Source: Bacteroidia bacterium
Lineage (GTDB): Bacteria > Bacteroidota > Bacteroidia > Bacteroidales > Prolixibacteraceae
NCBI GenBank assembly: GCA_026391315.1
Contig: JAPLDT010000023.1
Span: forward strand, 108,866 to 172,865
Reading direction: 5' to 3'
Length of the DNA stretch: 64,000 nt
A program made the position numbers and the translations under genes. The notes under the pieces are model-generated. The model saw only the letters and a program-made list of their open reading frames with translations. It made no database searches and was not told the origin of the DNA. Below are positions 27,385-36,400 of this stretch, piece after piece (the first letter of the stretch is position 1; each line of letters starts with the position of its first letter).

Positions 27385-28371
27385 CTACCCGGCAAGAAAT
27401 AATTTCCAGGTCCAATCGACCAATGTATGCACGAGAATGGCAGCGAACAGGTTATTCCCACTCTTCCGGTATGCCCAGCCATATCCCAATCCTGCAATTG
27501 CAGCCAAACAAACATAGGTTATTTGTGTGGACAACGTATTGACATTGTTCCAGTGCATGAGTCCAAAAGCCAATGAGGATATGACCAAAGGAATCCATTT
27601 TTTGGAATACATTTTATCAAGACCACGAAGCAGAATACCCCTAAAAAAGAGCTCTTCAGGCAAAGCGACTGTTAAAAAAAGTCCTATAAAATGAACGGTC
27701 AGTTTTGGAATATTAAAAGTTTGAGGAAAGTGAAAAGTAAGGAATCCGGTTAACAGTCCGGGAGGAACTACCAAAGCCATTATTATAACCAAAGCCAGAA
27801 GCGCGATTCGTATATCTTTAAGCCTGGGGACCAGATTAAAACCAATATCAGCACGCCGGTACCCAATCCATCCAATTACACCAATCACAGAAATTGCGAT
27901 TGACCACCAGGTATAGGTATCATTGGTCGCCGGGAGAATCTGCATGTACCAGCGAAGGTCAAAGGGAATCCAGAGCAGGATCCAAAGTGCAAGATCAGTC
28001 CAGGTCAACGAAAATTCCTTGTTTGCGGCTTGCCTCAAAGCTCCAAATACAGCAAAAACTACAGCAGCAAAGATGACGGAATAATAAGGATCGAATTTTC
28101 CCGTAACTAATCCGGGAAGAATAAACAGAAAGGAAATTCCGCCTGCGACATAAAACAATGAATTTTTATCTTCCTGCAACCATTCATTAAACTGCCGGGA
28201 GGCCTTAACAGAACCAAAGGCAAGCAAGATTCCAAATAAAGGTGACAGACTGAGAACGTTGGCAATTACAGTCGCAATATTATTCTTTGAATCAGAGATC
28301 GAGACACCATAAATCAAGGCGGCTCCAAATAAAGTCCAGATTGTCCAGAGCAATACAAATCTTTTTTTCAT
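27385..28371 (-). CDS. CPBP family intramembrane metalloprotease (second)
   Basis: A 328-residue polytopic protein, only distantly like its convergent neighbour. It carries motif 1 P-E-E-L-F-F-R-G (about 240), motif 2 G-L-M-H-W-N-N-V (about 273) and motif 3 I-L-V-H-T-L-V-D (about 315). The gene is preceded by a hairpin and A-rich leader (28372-28459) that closely matches sequences before metF, the GIN protein and at the right edge. Confidence 0.88.
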   Translation of the reverse strand: MKKRFVLLWTIWTLFGAALIYGVSISDSKNNIATVIANVLSLSPLFGILLAFGSVKASRQFNEWLQEDKNSLFYVAGGISFLFILPGLVTGKFDPYYSVIFAAVVFAVFGALRQAANKEFSLTWTDLALWILLWIPFDLRWYMQILPATNDTYTWWSIAISVIGVIGWIGYRRADIGFNLVPRLKDIRIALLALVIIMALVVPPGLLTGFLTFHFPQTFNIPKLTVHFIGLFLTVALPEELFFRGILLRGLDKMYSKKWIPLVISSLAFGLMHWNNVNTLSTQITYVCLAAIAGLGYGWAYRKSGNNLFAAILVHTLVDWTWKLFLAG

Positions 28372-28459
28372 CTGTTTATAATTTGATTTTTAATGGCCAA
28401 ATGGAATACCCACAAAATCATTTCCGGTTGATGTAAATATTGCCACATGGGTATTTCAT
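28372..28459 (-). promoter_or_regulatory. Shared hairpin-plus-A-rich leader, copy A (before CPBP gene)
   Basis: Read on the minus strand, ATGAAATACCCA and TGGGTATTCCAT form a 12-nt stem (one A-C mismatch) around a loop that includes CAACCGGAAATGATT. Then CATTAAAAATCAAATTATA leads to the ATG. Copy D (63795-63885) matches almost base for base, with one stem pair changed from C-G to G-C. Copies B (metF) and C (GIN gene) share the tail and a hairpin in the same place. Confidence 0.65.
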
Positions 28460-28547
28460 TTGCTTCTATTTTGGAATTAATTAATTTTAAAAGAATTAAA
28501 TAGTATATTCGAATAACGAAACACCTAAACTACCAAACATACATTAC

Positions 28548-30110
28548 ATGGCAAAAAAAGAAGTAAAAGAAAAAGCAATTGAAGTAGCGCTATGGGAATC
28601 TGCCAACAAGCTGAGAGGCAGCGTGGAGCCGGCCGAATACAAACATGTTGTCTTGGGACTGATATTCCTGAAATTTGCCAGCGACAAGTTCGAGGAGCAC
28701 CGCCAAAAACTCATTGCCAAAGGGCAGGAAAAATACATTGAAATGGCTGAATTCTACAACCAGAACAATGTGTTTTTTCTCGATGAAGTTTCCCGCTGGA
28801 GTTACATCATCAAAAATTCCAAGCAAAGCGATATTGCCTTAAAGATCGACACTGCACTTCACAACATTGAGAAGAACAACAAAGCATTGAACGGTGCGCT
28901 ACCAGACAATTACTTTTCCCGCATAGGGCTTGACGTTACTAAACTCTCTTCCCTGCTTGATACCATCAATGAAATTGACACCCTGAAGGACAAAGCCCAA
29001 GATGTTGTTGGCCGTGTGTACGAATATTTCCTCTCCAAATTTGCCCTGGCTGAAGGGAAAGGCAAGGGAGAATTCTACACACCCAAAAGCATTGTCAACC
29101 TGATTGCCGAAATGATTGAACCCTACAGCGGGATCATCTATGACCCTGCCTGCGGATCCGGAGGTATGTTTGTCCAGTCCATCAAATTTATCCAAGCACA
29201 TCATGGAAACACAAGGAATGTCTCCATTTACGGCCAGGAATACACCAACACCACCTTCAAACTGGCCAAGATGAACCTGGCCATTCGCGGTATTTCGGGC
29301 AATTTGGGCAAAAAAGCGGCAGACACTTTTGGCGACGACCAGCACAAGGACCTGAAAGCCGATTTCATCATGGCCAACCCGCCATTTAATCAAAAAGACT
29401 GGCGTGCCGAAAACGAATTGATCGACGATCCTCGTTGGCGAGGCTACGAAGTGCCCCCCAAAAGCAATGCCAATTATGGTTGGATCCTCAATATGGTGTC
29501 CAAACTTTCGGAGAATGGAGTTGCCGGCTTTATCCTGGCAAATGGTGCTTTAAGCGGTGGTGGTGAAGAGTATAAAATCCGCCGAAAATTGATTGAGAAC
29601 AATGTAGTAGAGGCTATTATGGTATTACCTCAGGATATGTTTTATACCACCAATATAAGTGTAACTGTTTGGATTCTGAATAAAAATAAAAAAGTACAAA
29701 GTCGTAGTATTGGTGATGAGGAACGTCATTACCGCAATCGTGAAAAGGAAGTACTCTTTATGGATTTAAGACAAATCGGGGAACCATTTGAAAAGAAATT
29801 TATTCAGTTCAGCGGACAGCAAATCAGGGATATAGCAAATACCTATCACACCTGGCAGCAAGACAATAATAGTTACAAGGACATTTCTGAATATTGCTAT
29901 TCAGCGTCGTTTGATGAAGTCGCTAAAAAGGATTTTTCACTGGTACCAAGCAAATACATTGAGTTTGTAAATCGTGACGAAAACATTGACTTTGATGAGA
30001 AAATGCAAAGCCTGCAAACCGAATTTGGCGAACTGCTGAAGCAAGAAGAACTATCAAAAAAAGAGTTGCTGAACGTATTCAAAGAGCTGGGATATGAGAT
30101 CAAATTATAG
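28548..30110 (+). CDS. hsdM: Type I restriction-modification methyltransferase subunit
   Basis: N6-adenine methyltransferase of the HsdMSR complex. The 520 residues comprise an N-terminal helical HsdM_N domain (W-E-S-A-N-K-L-R-G-S at 13, then V-L-G-L-I-F-L-K) and the catalytic domain. E-F-Y-T-P is near 178, the SAM motif D-P-A-C-G-S-G-G-M near 198, and the catalytic N-P-P-F near 277. The 3' end overlaps hsdS by 17 bases, which implies coupled translation. It is the first gene of an 8.2-kb locus ending in hsdR. Confidence 0.96.
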   Translation: MAKKEVKEKAIEVALWESANKLRGSVEPAEYKHVVLGLIFLKFASDKFEEHRQKLIAKGQEKYIEMAEFYNQNNVFFLDEVSRWSYIIKNSKQSDIALKIDTALHNIEKNNKALNGALPDNYFSRIGLDVTKLSSLLDTINEIDTLKDKAQDVVGRVYEYFLSKFALAEGKGKGEFYTPKSIVNLIAEMIEPYSGIIYDPACGSGGMFVQSIKFIQAHHGNTRNVSIYGQEYTNTTFKLAKMNLAIRGISGNLGKKAADTFGDDQHKDLKADFIMANPPFNQKDWRAENELIDDPRWRGYEVPPKSNANYGWILNMVSKLSENGVAGFILANGALSGGGEEYKIRRKLIENNVVEAIMVLPQDMFYTTNISVTVWILNKNKKVQSRSIGDEERHYRNREKEVLFMDLRQIGEPFEKKFIQFSGQQIRDIANTYHTWQQDNNSYKDISEYCYSASFDEVAKKDFSLVPSKYIEFVNRDENIDFDEKMQSLQTEFGELLKQEELSKKELLNVFKELGYEIKL

Positions 30111-31320
30111 ACCGATCGGAGAATTCATCCAGCTTAAAGATGAACGAAATACAGGCCTTAAAGTGAAACAACTTTTGGGTTTGAGTATTTCGAAGCAGTT
30201 TATTCCTTCTGTTGCAAATATTGTTGGTACAGATATGGAGAACTATAAAATCATCCGGAAAAATCAGTTTGCATGTAGCACAATGCAGGTAAGGCGCGAT
30301 AAAAAAATGCCGGTCGCGTTATTGAAAGAAGTTGATGAAGCAATAATATCCCAAGCATATCCGATCTTCGAAGTTAAAGAAGTGAACCAGCTGTTACCCG
30401 ATTATTTGATGATGTGGTTTACCCGAAGCGAATTTGACAGGGAAGCATGCTTTAATGCTGTTGGTGGTGTTCGTGGAAGTTTGGAATGGGAAGATTTCTG
30501 CAATTTGCAATTACCCATCCCTTCTATCACTAAACAACACGAAATTGTAAAAGAGTACAATGTAGTCCAAAACCGAATAACCCTTAACCAGCAACTGATT
30601 CAAAAACTCGAAGAAACCGCACAAGTTATTTACAAGCAGTGGTTTGTGGAGTTTGAGTTTCCGGATGAAAATGGATTGCCATACAAAGCCAATGGGGGAG
30701 AAATGGTGGAAAGTGAATTGGGGGAGATACCGAAAGGGTGGGAAGTGAAAGTTGTTGGTGATGCGGTTGAATGCAATGTTTCGACATTTACACCAAAAGA
30801 CAAATTTAAAACTATCGAATATTTAGATACGAGCAGTATCACTAATAATGAAATTGAAGACTTGCAAACATTAGACTTGATGATAGATGAAATTCCAAGT
30901 AGGGCCAAAAGAAAAGTAAATCATAATGACATCATTTTTTCAACAGTTCGTCCTAATCTTAAGCATTTTGGAATATTGAAAAATCCTAAATCCAATATGA
31001 TTGTATCAACTGGCTTTGCCGTCTTGAAACCCATATATCCCAATGTATGCGGAGAATTGCTTTATCTCTTAATTACTAATGAAGAAAATTTGCAAATTTT
31101 ACAAGCAAGAGCTGAAATGAGTGTTTCAACATATCCTTCAATTAATTCCGAAGATTTGTTATGTATTAATTTTCTTCTTCCAGAGAAGGATATCCTTAAA
31201 AAAGCAAAAGAGATTTTCAAATCACAATTTGATTTAGCCGATGAAATAAGAAAGGAGAATAAATCATTAAGAAATATGAAGGATTTACTTCTTTCCAAAC
31301 TTGCGACAATTGAAAACTGA
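30094..31320 (+). CDS. hsdS: Type I restriction-modification specificity subunit
   Basis: Chooses the bipartite DNA target of the complex. The 408 residues contain two target-recognition domains. The first ends in L-P-I-P-S-I-T-K-Q-H-E-I-V and a helical spacer with the typical Y-K-Q-W-F-V-E-F-E-F-P. The second opens with G-E-I-P-K-G-W-E-V and ends in L-L-L-S-K-L-A-T-I-E-N. A decayed copy of exactly this ending lies at 31992-32033, so this hsdS seems to have been added to or swapped into the locus. Confidence 0.94.
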   Translation: MRSNYRPIGEFIQLKDERNTGLKVKQLLGLSISKQFIPSVANIVGTDMENYKIIRKNQFACSTMQVRRDKKMPVALLKEVDEAIISQAYPIFEVKEVNQLLPDYLMMWFTRSEFDREACFNAVGGVRGSLEWEDFCNLQLPIPSITKQHEIVKEYNVVQNRITLNQQLIQKLEETAQVIYKQWFVEFEFPDENGLPYKANGGEMVESELGEIPKGWEVKVVGDAVECNVSTFTPKDKFKTIEYLDTSSITNNEIEDLQTLDLMIDEIPSRAKRKVNHNDIIFSTVRPNLKHFGILKNPKSNMIVSTGFAVLKPIYPNVCGELLYLLITNEENLQILQARAEMSVSTYPSINSEDLLCINFLLPEKDILKKAKEIFKSQFDLADEIRKENKSLRNMKDLLLSKLATIEN

Positions 31321-31405
31321 ACGACAAGAAAATTGCAACAGCTTAAAGATGAGTAAATGATAGTGTTTAAATGAAGATGCCAATAGACAATAACCATTAA
31401 AGAAT

Positions 31406-31942
31406 ATGGATTTAAAGTTATTAGCAAGTCAGATTGCAACAATTCACGATAAATTTTACCGGCAAGCAACAGCGGCAGTCAATACCGCACTCACGCTTCG
31501 CAATTGGTGGATTGGGGCATATATTGTCGAATATGAACAAAACGGTGAAGACAGAGCCAGTTATGGTTCAGGTTTACTGCCCCGCCTGGTTAAAGAGATC
31601 GGTATAAAGGGATTATCGGAGACTAATCTTAAGCAAAGTCGTACATTTTATTTGTATTATTCCCACCTGTTTGAATTTGTTTTGGAGGCAACTTTCCCAG
31701 ATCAAATTCGTCAGACATCGGCTGACGAATTACAATTATCTAATAATCATGATTTTGAAATTCGTCAGATGGCTTCTGACGAATTCAACTGGCTTGCACA
31801 TATTGCAAATAGAATACGTAAGAGCGATATTGACAGGTCGCTAAAAGTAGAGGCAGATAAAATAGTCCGGAAATTGTCGTTTAGCCATTTAGTAGAGCTA
31901 ATAAAAATTCGTGGAATCACGATTGAAAGCGATGAATATTGA
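31406..31942 (+). pseudogene. N-terminal fragment of a DUF1016 (YhcG-type) protein
   Basis: A 178-residue frame with the DUF1016 N-terminal signature: A-V-N-T-A-L-T-L-R-N-W-W-I-G, then Y-G-S-G-L-L-P-R-L and S-E-T-N-L-K-Q-S-R-T-F-Y. It ends just where L-S-F-S-H-L-V-E-L-I-K-I should run into the C-terminal PD-(D/E)XK nuclease; the last ten residues do not fit the family. Full-length relatives are about 330-380 residues. The middle has two near-palindromic words (AATTCGTCAG ... CTGACGAATT) encoding I-R-Q-T-S-A-D-E and I-R-Q-M-A-S-D-E. DUF1016 genes are common passengers of type I restriction loci. Confidence 0.75.
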
Positions 31943-31991
31943 CTAATTTAATTTTTTAACAAGATGCAGAACTCAAATTTTTACTTCCGTA

Positions 31992-32033
31992 TAAGATTTA
32001 CTTCTGTCCAAACTTGCCGTAACAGAAAACTAA
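31992..32033 (+). pseudogene. Scar: 3' end of an older hsdS
   Basis: GATTTACTTCTGTCCAAACT and the bases after it match the end of the intact hsdS (31281-31320) at 32 of 40 positions. In frame it reads D-L-L-L-S-K-L-A-V-T-E-N-stop, against D-L-L-L-S-K-L-A-T-I-E-N-stop. A TAA stands directly before it, so only 12 codons remain. The next gene starts four bases later, as would be expected downstream of the original hsdS. Confidence 0.7.
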
Positions 32034-32037
32034 TCCT

Positions 32038-32313
32038 ATGACAAGGGAGATTACTAAGGAATTAGCAGAGATCATTCAGGAATTCAATGTCCGCCTGGAA
32101 CAACACCTTCCGGCATTGGAGCAGGAGGTCGATGCGATGATATCCGGCAAAACCAAAGATCCCAAAATCATCGAAAATTATTTGGATACCCTTTTGTCGC
32201 TGACCAATCACGGTATTGGGGAGAACCTGTTTATCCGGTTGTTGGAATATTACAAAACCATCGATCTAGATGGAGCCCTGTTTTATTGGAACGAATACGA
32301 TCAACAGGAATAA
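32038..32313 (+). CDS. Small helical protein of the restriction locus
   Basis: A 91-residue, probably soluble, mostly alpha-helical protein (F-N-V-R-L-E-Q-H-L-P-A-L-E-Q-E-V-D-A-M). I do not recognise a family with certainty. Its start lies four bases after the old hsdS scar and its stop is directly followed by the RAYT ATG (TAAAATG). Its position between specificity and restriction subunits suggests an accessory part of the locus. Intact length and clean start support a real gene. Confidence 0.6.
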   Translation: MTREITKELAEIIQEFNVRLEQHLPALEQEVDAMISGKTKDPKIIENYLDTLLSLTNHGIGENLFIRLLEYYKTIDLDGALFYWNEYDQQE

Positions 32314-32314
32314 A

Positions 32315-33019
32315 ATGAACTACGACCCGCACCGCCATTATCGCCGGTCCATCCGGTTAAAAGGATACGATTATTCGCAGGCCGGGGCCTATTTTATCAC
32401 CATTTGTTGTCATGACAGGATTTGCCGTTTTGGCGAAATCGTAGGGGCTGGGCTTGCCCCTGCCCATTCAACCCCGGCACAAATTGATGGAATGCAAATA
32501 GGGCGGCCGCAAGGGCCCGCCCCGACCATGCATTTGAATGAATTTGGGCAAATTGCCTACGATGAATGGGCCAAATTGCCCGAACGATATCCCAATTTCG
32601 AATTGGATGTTTTTCAAATAATGCCCAATCACCTACACGGCATCATCGTTTTGAACGACGTAGGGGCTGGGCTTGCCCCTGCCCTTTTAACCCCGGCACA
32701 AAATGATGAAATGGGAAACATGGCATGGTCGAACATTCATTCGTCAAACGGGCAACCGTCAAAAATTCATTCGTCAAACAAAAAAGGGCAACCGCAAGGG
32801 ATTGCCCCTACGGTTGGCGACATTGTTGGGGCGTACAAATCGTTGGTGGCAAATGGATGTTTGACTATATTTAAAAAAAATAACGAAAAAATGGGCAAAT
32901 TTTGGCAACGCGATTATTACGAACACATTATCCGCGACGATCATTCGTACCAAACAATTTCGAACTATATCCTAAACAATCCGGCAAAATGGGCTGACGA
33001 TAAATTTTATACAGAATGA
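32315..33019 (+). CDS. REP-associated tyrosine transposase (RAYT, IS200-like HUH)
   Basis: A 234-residue protein starting at the ATG 32315. It has the Y1 HUH fold signature: opening Y-D-Y-S-Q-A-G-A-Y-F-I-T-I-C-C-H, HUH motif P-N-H-L-H-G-I-I-V (about 110), catalytic Tyr in V-G-A-Y-K-S-L-V (about 171), and the terminal W-Q-R-D-Y-Y-E-H-I-I-R-D. Such enzymes move REP palindromes. Unusually, REP-like hairpins lie inside the gene, in frame, encoding V-G-A-G-L-A-P-A ... T-P-A-Q twice. Its stop overlaps the ATG of the RhuM remnant. Confidence 0.88.
   Translation: MNYDPHRHYRRSIRLKGYDYSQAGAYFITICCHDRICRFGEIVGAGLAPAHSTPAQIDGMQIGRPQGPAPTMHLNEFGQIAYDEWAKLPERYPNFELDVFQIMPNHLHGIIVLNDVGAGLAPALLTPAQNDEMGNMAWSNIHSSNGQPSKIHSSNKKGQPQGIAPTVGDIVGAYKSLVANGCLTIFKKNNEKMGKFWQRDYYEHIIRDDHSYQTISNYILNNPAKWADDKFYTE
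32441..32812. repeat. REP-like palindromes inside the RAYT reading frame
   Basis: GTAGGGGCTGGGCTTGCCCC at 32441-32460 and again at 32660-32679, each followed by TGCCC and then AACCCCGGCACAAA. GGGCGGCCGCAAGGGCCCGC begins at 32501. GGGCAACCGCAAGGGATTGC begins at 32786 and runs into CCCTACG, closing the set. Each folds as a GC-rich hairpin. Confidence 0.8.
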
Positions 33020-33200
33020 ACCCCAGCGAAATTATTGTCTACCAAAACCTGGAGGAAGAGACCGTTTGGCTTAGGAGCAGATGGCTGAACTGTTTGACAA
33101 GGGCTGAAGCACTGTAGTCGAACACATCGCTAATGTTTATGAAGAAGGCGAGTTGGAGTACATCGAACTTATCGGAAATTCCGACAGGTTCAACAGGTAA
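33016..33200 (+). pseudogene. Frameshifted remnant of a RhuM-family gene
   Basis: From the ATG 33016 the first frame reads M-N-P-S-E-I-I-V-Y-Q then E-E-T-V-W-L, the usual RhuM opening, before losing frame. E-Q-M-A-E-L-F-D-K continues in another frame near 33071, and V-V-E-H-I-A-N-V-Y-E-E-G-E-L-E follows from about 33115. Functional members read E-I-I-I-Y, E-T-V-W-L-T-Q-A-Q-M-A-E-L-F and H-I-N-N-I-F-E-E-G-E-L in one frame. At least two small lesions and the absence of the downstream domain make it non-functional. RhuM genes are frequent cargo of type I restriction loci. Confidence 0.7.
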
Positions 33201-33202
33201 AT

Positions 33203-33493
33203 AAAATTTTAAAAGTTTCGGTTGGTGGTGCAATAGGTGGTCAAGTAAGTGGTGCAATAGGTAGTGCAATAGGTGGTGCAATAGGTGGTCAAATAATTGA
33301 TTTAACACATAAACAAGAAGATGTTTTAAATTCCATTATATCAGATCCAAAAATATCAAGAAATCAACTGGCTGAAAAACTTGGCATCAATCAATCTGCT
33401 GTACAAAAACATAATGAAGTACTAAAGAGCAAGGGAGTGATAGAACGAATTGGAGGAACCCGCGGATATTGGAAAGTTAATACAATACAATAA
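33203..33493 (+). pseudogene. C-terminal winged-helix remnant with Gly-Gly-Ala-Ile repeats
   Basis: An open frame ending at the TAA 33491 with no usable start. It begins V-S-V-G-G-A-I-G-G-Q-V-S-G-A-I-G and continues into a winged helix-turn-helix: I-S-D-P-K-I-S-R-N-Q-L-A-E-K-L-G-I, Q-S-A-V-Q-K-H, V-I-E-R-I-G-G-T-R-G-Y-W-K-V. That ending, behind a glycine-repeat linker, is typical of the C-terminus of AlbA_2/AAA_4 (Schlafen-like) putative regulators, many of which occur in restriction loci. The linker is encoded by tandem GGTGGTGCAATA-type 12-mers at 33223-33292. Confidence 0.65.
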
Positions 33494-33497
33494 GTAA

Positions 33498-36400
33498 ATG
33501 AAGTTCACCGAAGAAAAACTGGAAAGGGCTTTTACCGAATTGTTGGGGCTGGAAGGGTTTTCCCACCAACATGGCCTTACAATTAGTCGAAAGGCCGACG
33601 AAGTATTGATTGAAGAGGACTTGCAGAATTTTTTGCTGCGGCAATATGCCGAACAGGGCATTACCATCAATGAAGTCAAATCAATCATTCTTCAGCTCAA
33701 ATCCCTGCCAGCCTCCGACCTTTACGAAAGCAACAAAACATTTATGCGGATGCTTTCAGATGGATTTATCCTGAAACGGGAAAACCGGAACCACAAGGAT
33801 ATTTACATCCAGTTGATCGACTATGCAGGACTGAACAGGCACAAACAGCCGGAAGCAGATCAACTGTTAAGCATTACCGCAGAGGGTGGAAAAAAATACG
33901 AACAGGACAACAACAACTATAAATTTATCAATCAATTTGAGATTATAGGCAACGAAAAGCGGATTCCGGACGGTATTGTTTACATCAATGGGATTCCTGT
34001 CGTAGTTTTCGAATTCAAAAGTGCGATTCGCGAAGAGGCGACCATCCATGATGCCTTTAAACAACTGACAGTCCGTTACCGCCGCGATATACCCGAACTC
34101 TTCAAATACAATGCCTTTTGTGTCATTAGCGACGGGATCAACAACAAGGCCGGTTCGTTTTTTGCACCGTATGAATTTTTCTATGCCTGGCGCAGAGTAG
34201 CCGGCCTGGCAAAGGATGTGGATGGGATTGACAGTATGTTTACCATGATACAAGGGATGTTCCACAAGAATAGATTTCGGGATATCATCCGAAACTTTAT
34301 TTTCATTCCGGACAGCTCCAAAAAGAACGAGAAGATTGTTTGTCGCTATCCTCAATACTATGCGGCCAGGGCCTTGTACGACAACATAAAGAAGGCACAG
34401 AAACCGGATGGAAACGGGAAAGGCGGTACTTACTTCGGTGCTACTGGTTGCGGCAAGAGTTTCACCATGCTCTACCTGACCAGGCTTTTGATGAGGAGTG
34501 AATATTTCGGGAGTCCGACCATCGTTTTGATAACCGACCGTACCGACCTTGATGACCAGTTGTCCGGACAATTTACCAACGCGAAAAATTTCGTCGGAGA
34601 CAACACCGTCATTAGCGTCGAAAGTCGCGCGCATCTGCGGGAACTGTTGCAGGGTCGCCAAAGCGGAGGGGTATTTCTGACCACCATCCACAAGTTTACG
34701 GAAGACACAGATTTGCTGACCAACCGTACCAATGTCATTTGCATTTCGGACGAGGCACACCGCAGTCAGGTGAATCTCGACCAAAAGATACGGGTAACCG
34801 AGAAAGGAGTCTCCAAAACATTCGGATTTGCGAAATATCTGCACGACTCCCTGCCAGGTGCAACTTTTGTAGGCTTTACCGGCACGCCTATTGATGCCAC
34901 GCTGGATGTATTTGGCAAAGTGGTAGATGCCTATACGATGACGGAATCAGTCAGGGATGAAATCACCGTAAGAATAGTTTACGAAGGCAGGGCCGCCAAA
35001 GTAGCTTTGAAAAATGGAGAACTGGAGAAAATAGAAAAATACTACGAAGAGGCGGCAGCAGCAGGAACCAACGAGTACCAGATTGATCAAAGCAAACAGG
35101 AGTCGGCCAATATGTACGCCATCCTGGGCGACCCCGACCGTCTGAAGGCTGTTGCAGAAGATTTTGTAAAACACTACGAAAACAGGGTTTCGGAGGGTGC
35201 GACTGTAAAAGGCAAAGCCATGTTCGTTTGCAGCAACAGGGAGATTGCCTGGGAACTGTATAAAAACATCATTGAACTGAAACCCGAATGGAATGAGATA
35301 CGGGCAGCAGAAGAAGGTGTTGAATTGACAGATAAAGACAAGCGGGAACTGAAGCCGATGGAACGGATCAAGATGATCATGACGAGAGGGCAGGACGATC
35401 CGGAAGAATTTTATAATCTGTTGGGAACAAAAGAGTACCGCAAAGAGTTGGACCGTCAATTTAAAAACGAAAAATCCAATTTCAAGATCGCCATTGTGGT
35501 GGACATGTGGCTAACAGGTTTTGACGTGCCCTTTCTTGACTCTATTTATATTGACAAACCGATACAACAACACAATCTGATTCAAACCATTTCGCGGGTT
35601 AACCGCAAGTTTGAAGGGAAGAACAAGGGACTGGTGGTCGATTACATTGGTATCAAAAAACAAATGAACCTTGCACTCAAACAATACAGCGAAGGAGACA
35701 AGGATAATTTTGAAGACATTGCCGAATCAATCATCATAGTCAGGAATCATTTGGATCTGCTGGCCAAACTGTTGCACACTTTCGACTGTTCAAAATATTT
35801 CAATGGCACTACCCTTCAGCAATTGAATACGCTTAACGGAGCAGCTGAGTTTGTTCAGCAAACCAAGCCGTTTGAAACCCGTTTCATGGATATGGTAAAG
35901 CGGCTGAAAGCGGCTTATGATATCTGTTCCGGAAGTGAGCAACTGACACAAACAGAAAAAGATTACATCCATTTCTATTTGGCCGTCCGTTCTATCGTTT
36001 TCAAACTCACCAAGGGCAATGCCCCCGACACTGCTCAGATGAATGCAAGAGTTCGCGAGATGATAAAGGATGCTTTGCAAAGTGATGGGGTGCAGGAGAT
36101 CTTTAAATTGGGGGATGAAGAAGAGACCGAACAAGATTTGTTTGACGAGGACTATCTGGCTAAGATTGACAAAATCAAGTTGCCAAACACCAAAATCAAA
36201 TTGCTTCAACAGTTATTGGCAAAGATCATTGGTGAATTGAGAAAAGTAAACAGAGTAAAGGGAATTGACTTCACCAGGAAAATGCAGGTACTTGTTGAGC
36301 GCTACAATGAACGGGATGAAAACGATGTGTTGCGAAGCGAAGTTTTTGAAGAGATGGCGGAGCAACTAACCAACATGATTTGGGAAGTCCACAAAGAATT

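Noticed and set aside
33039..33308. Minus-strand frame rich in Leu-His repeats
   Set aside because: It is the reverse reading of the GGTGGTGCAATA tandem repeat in the winged-helix remnant.
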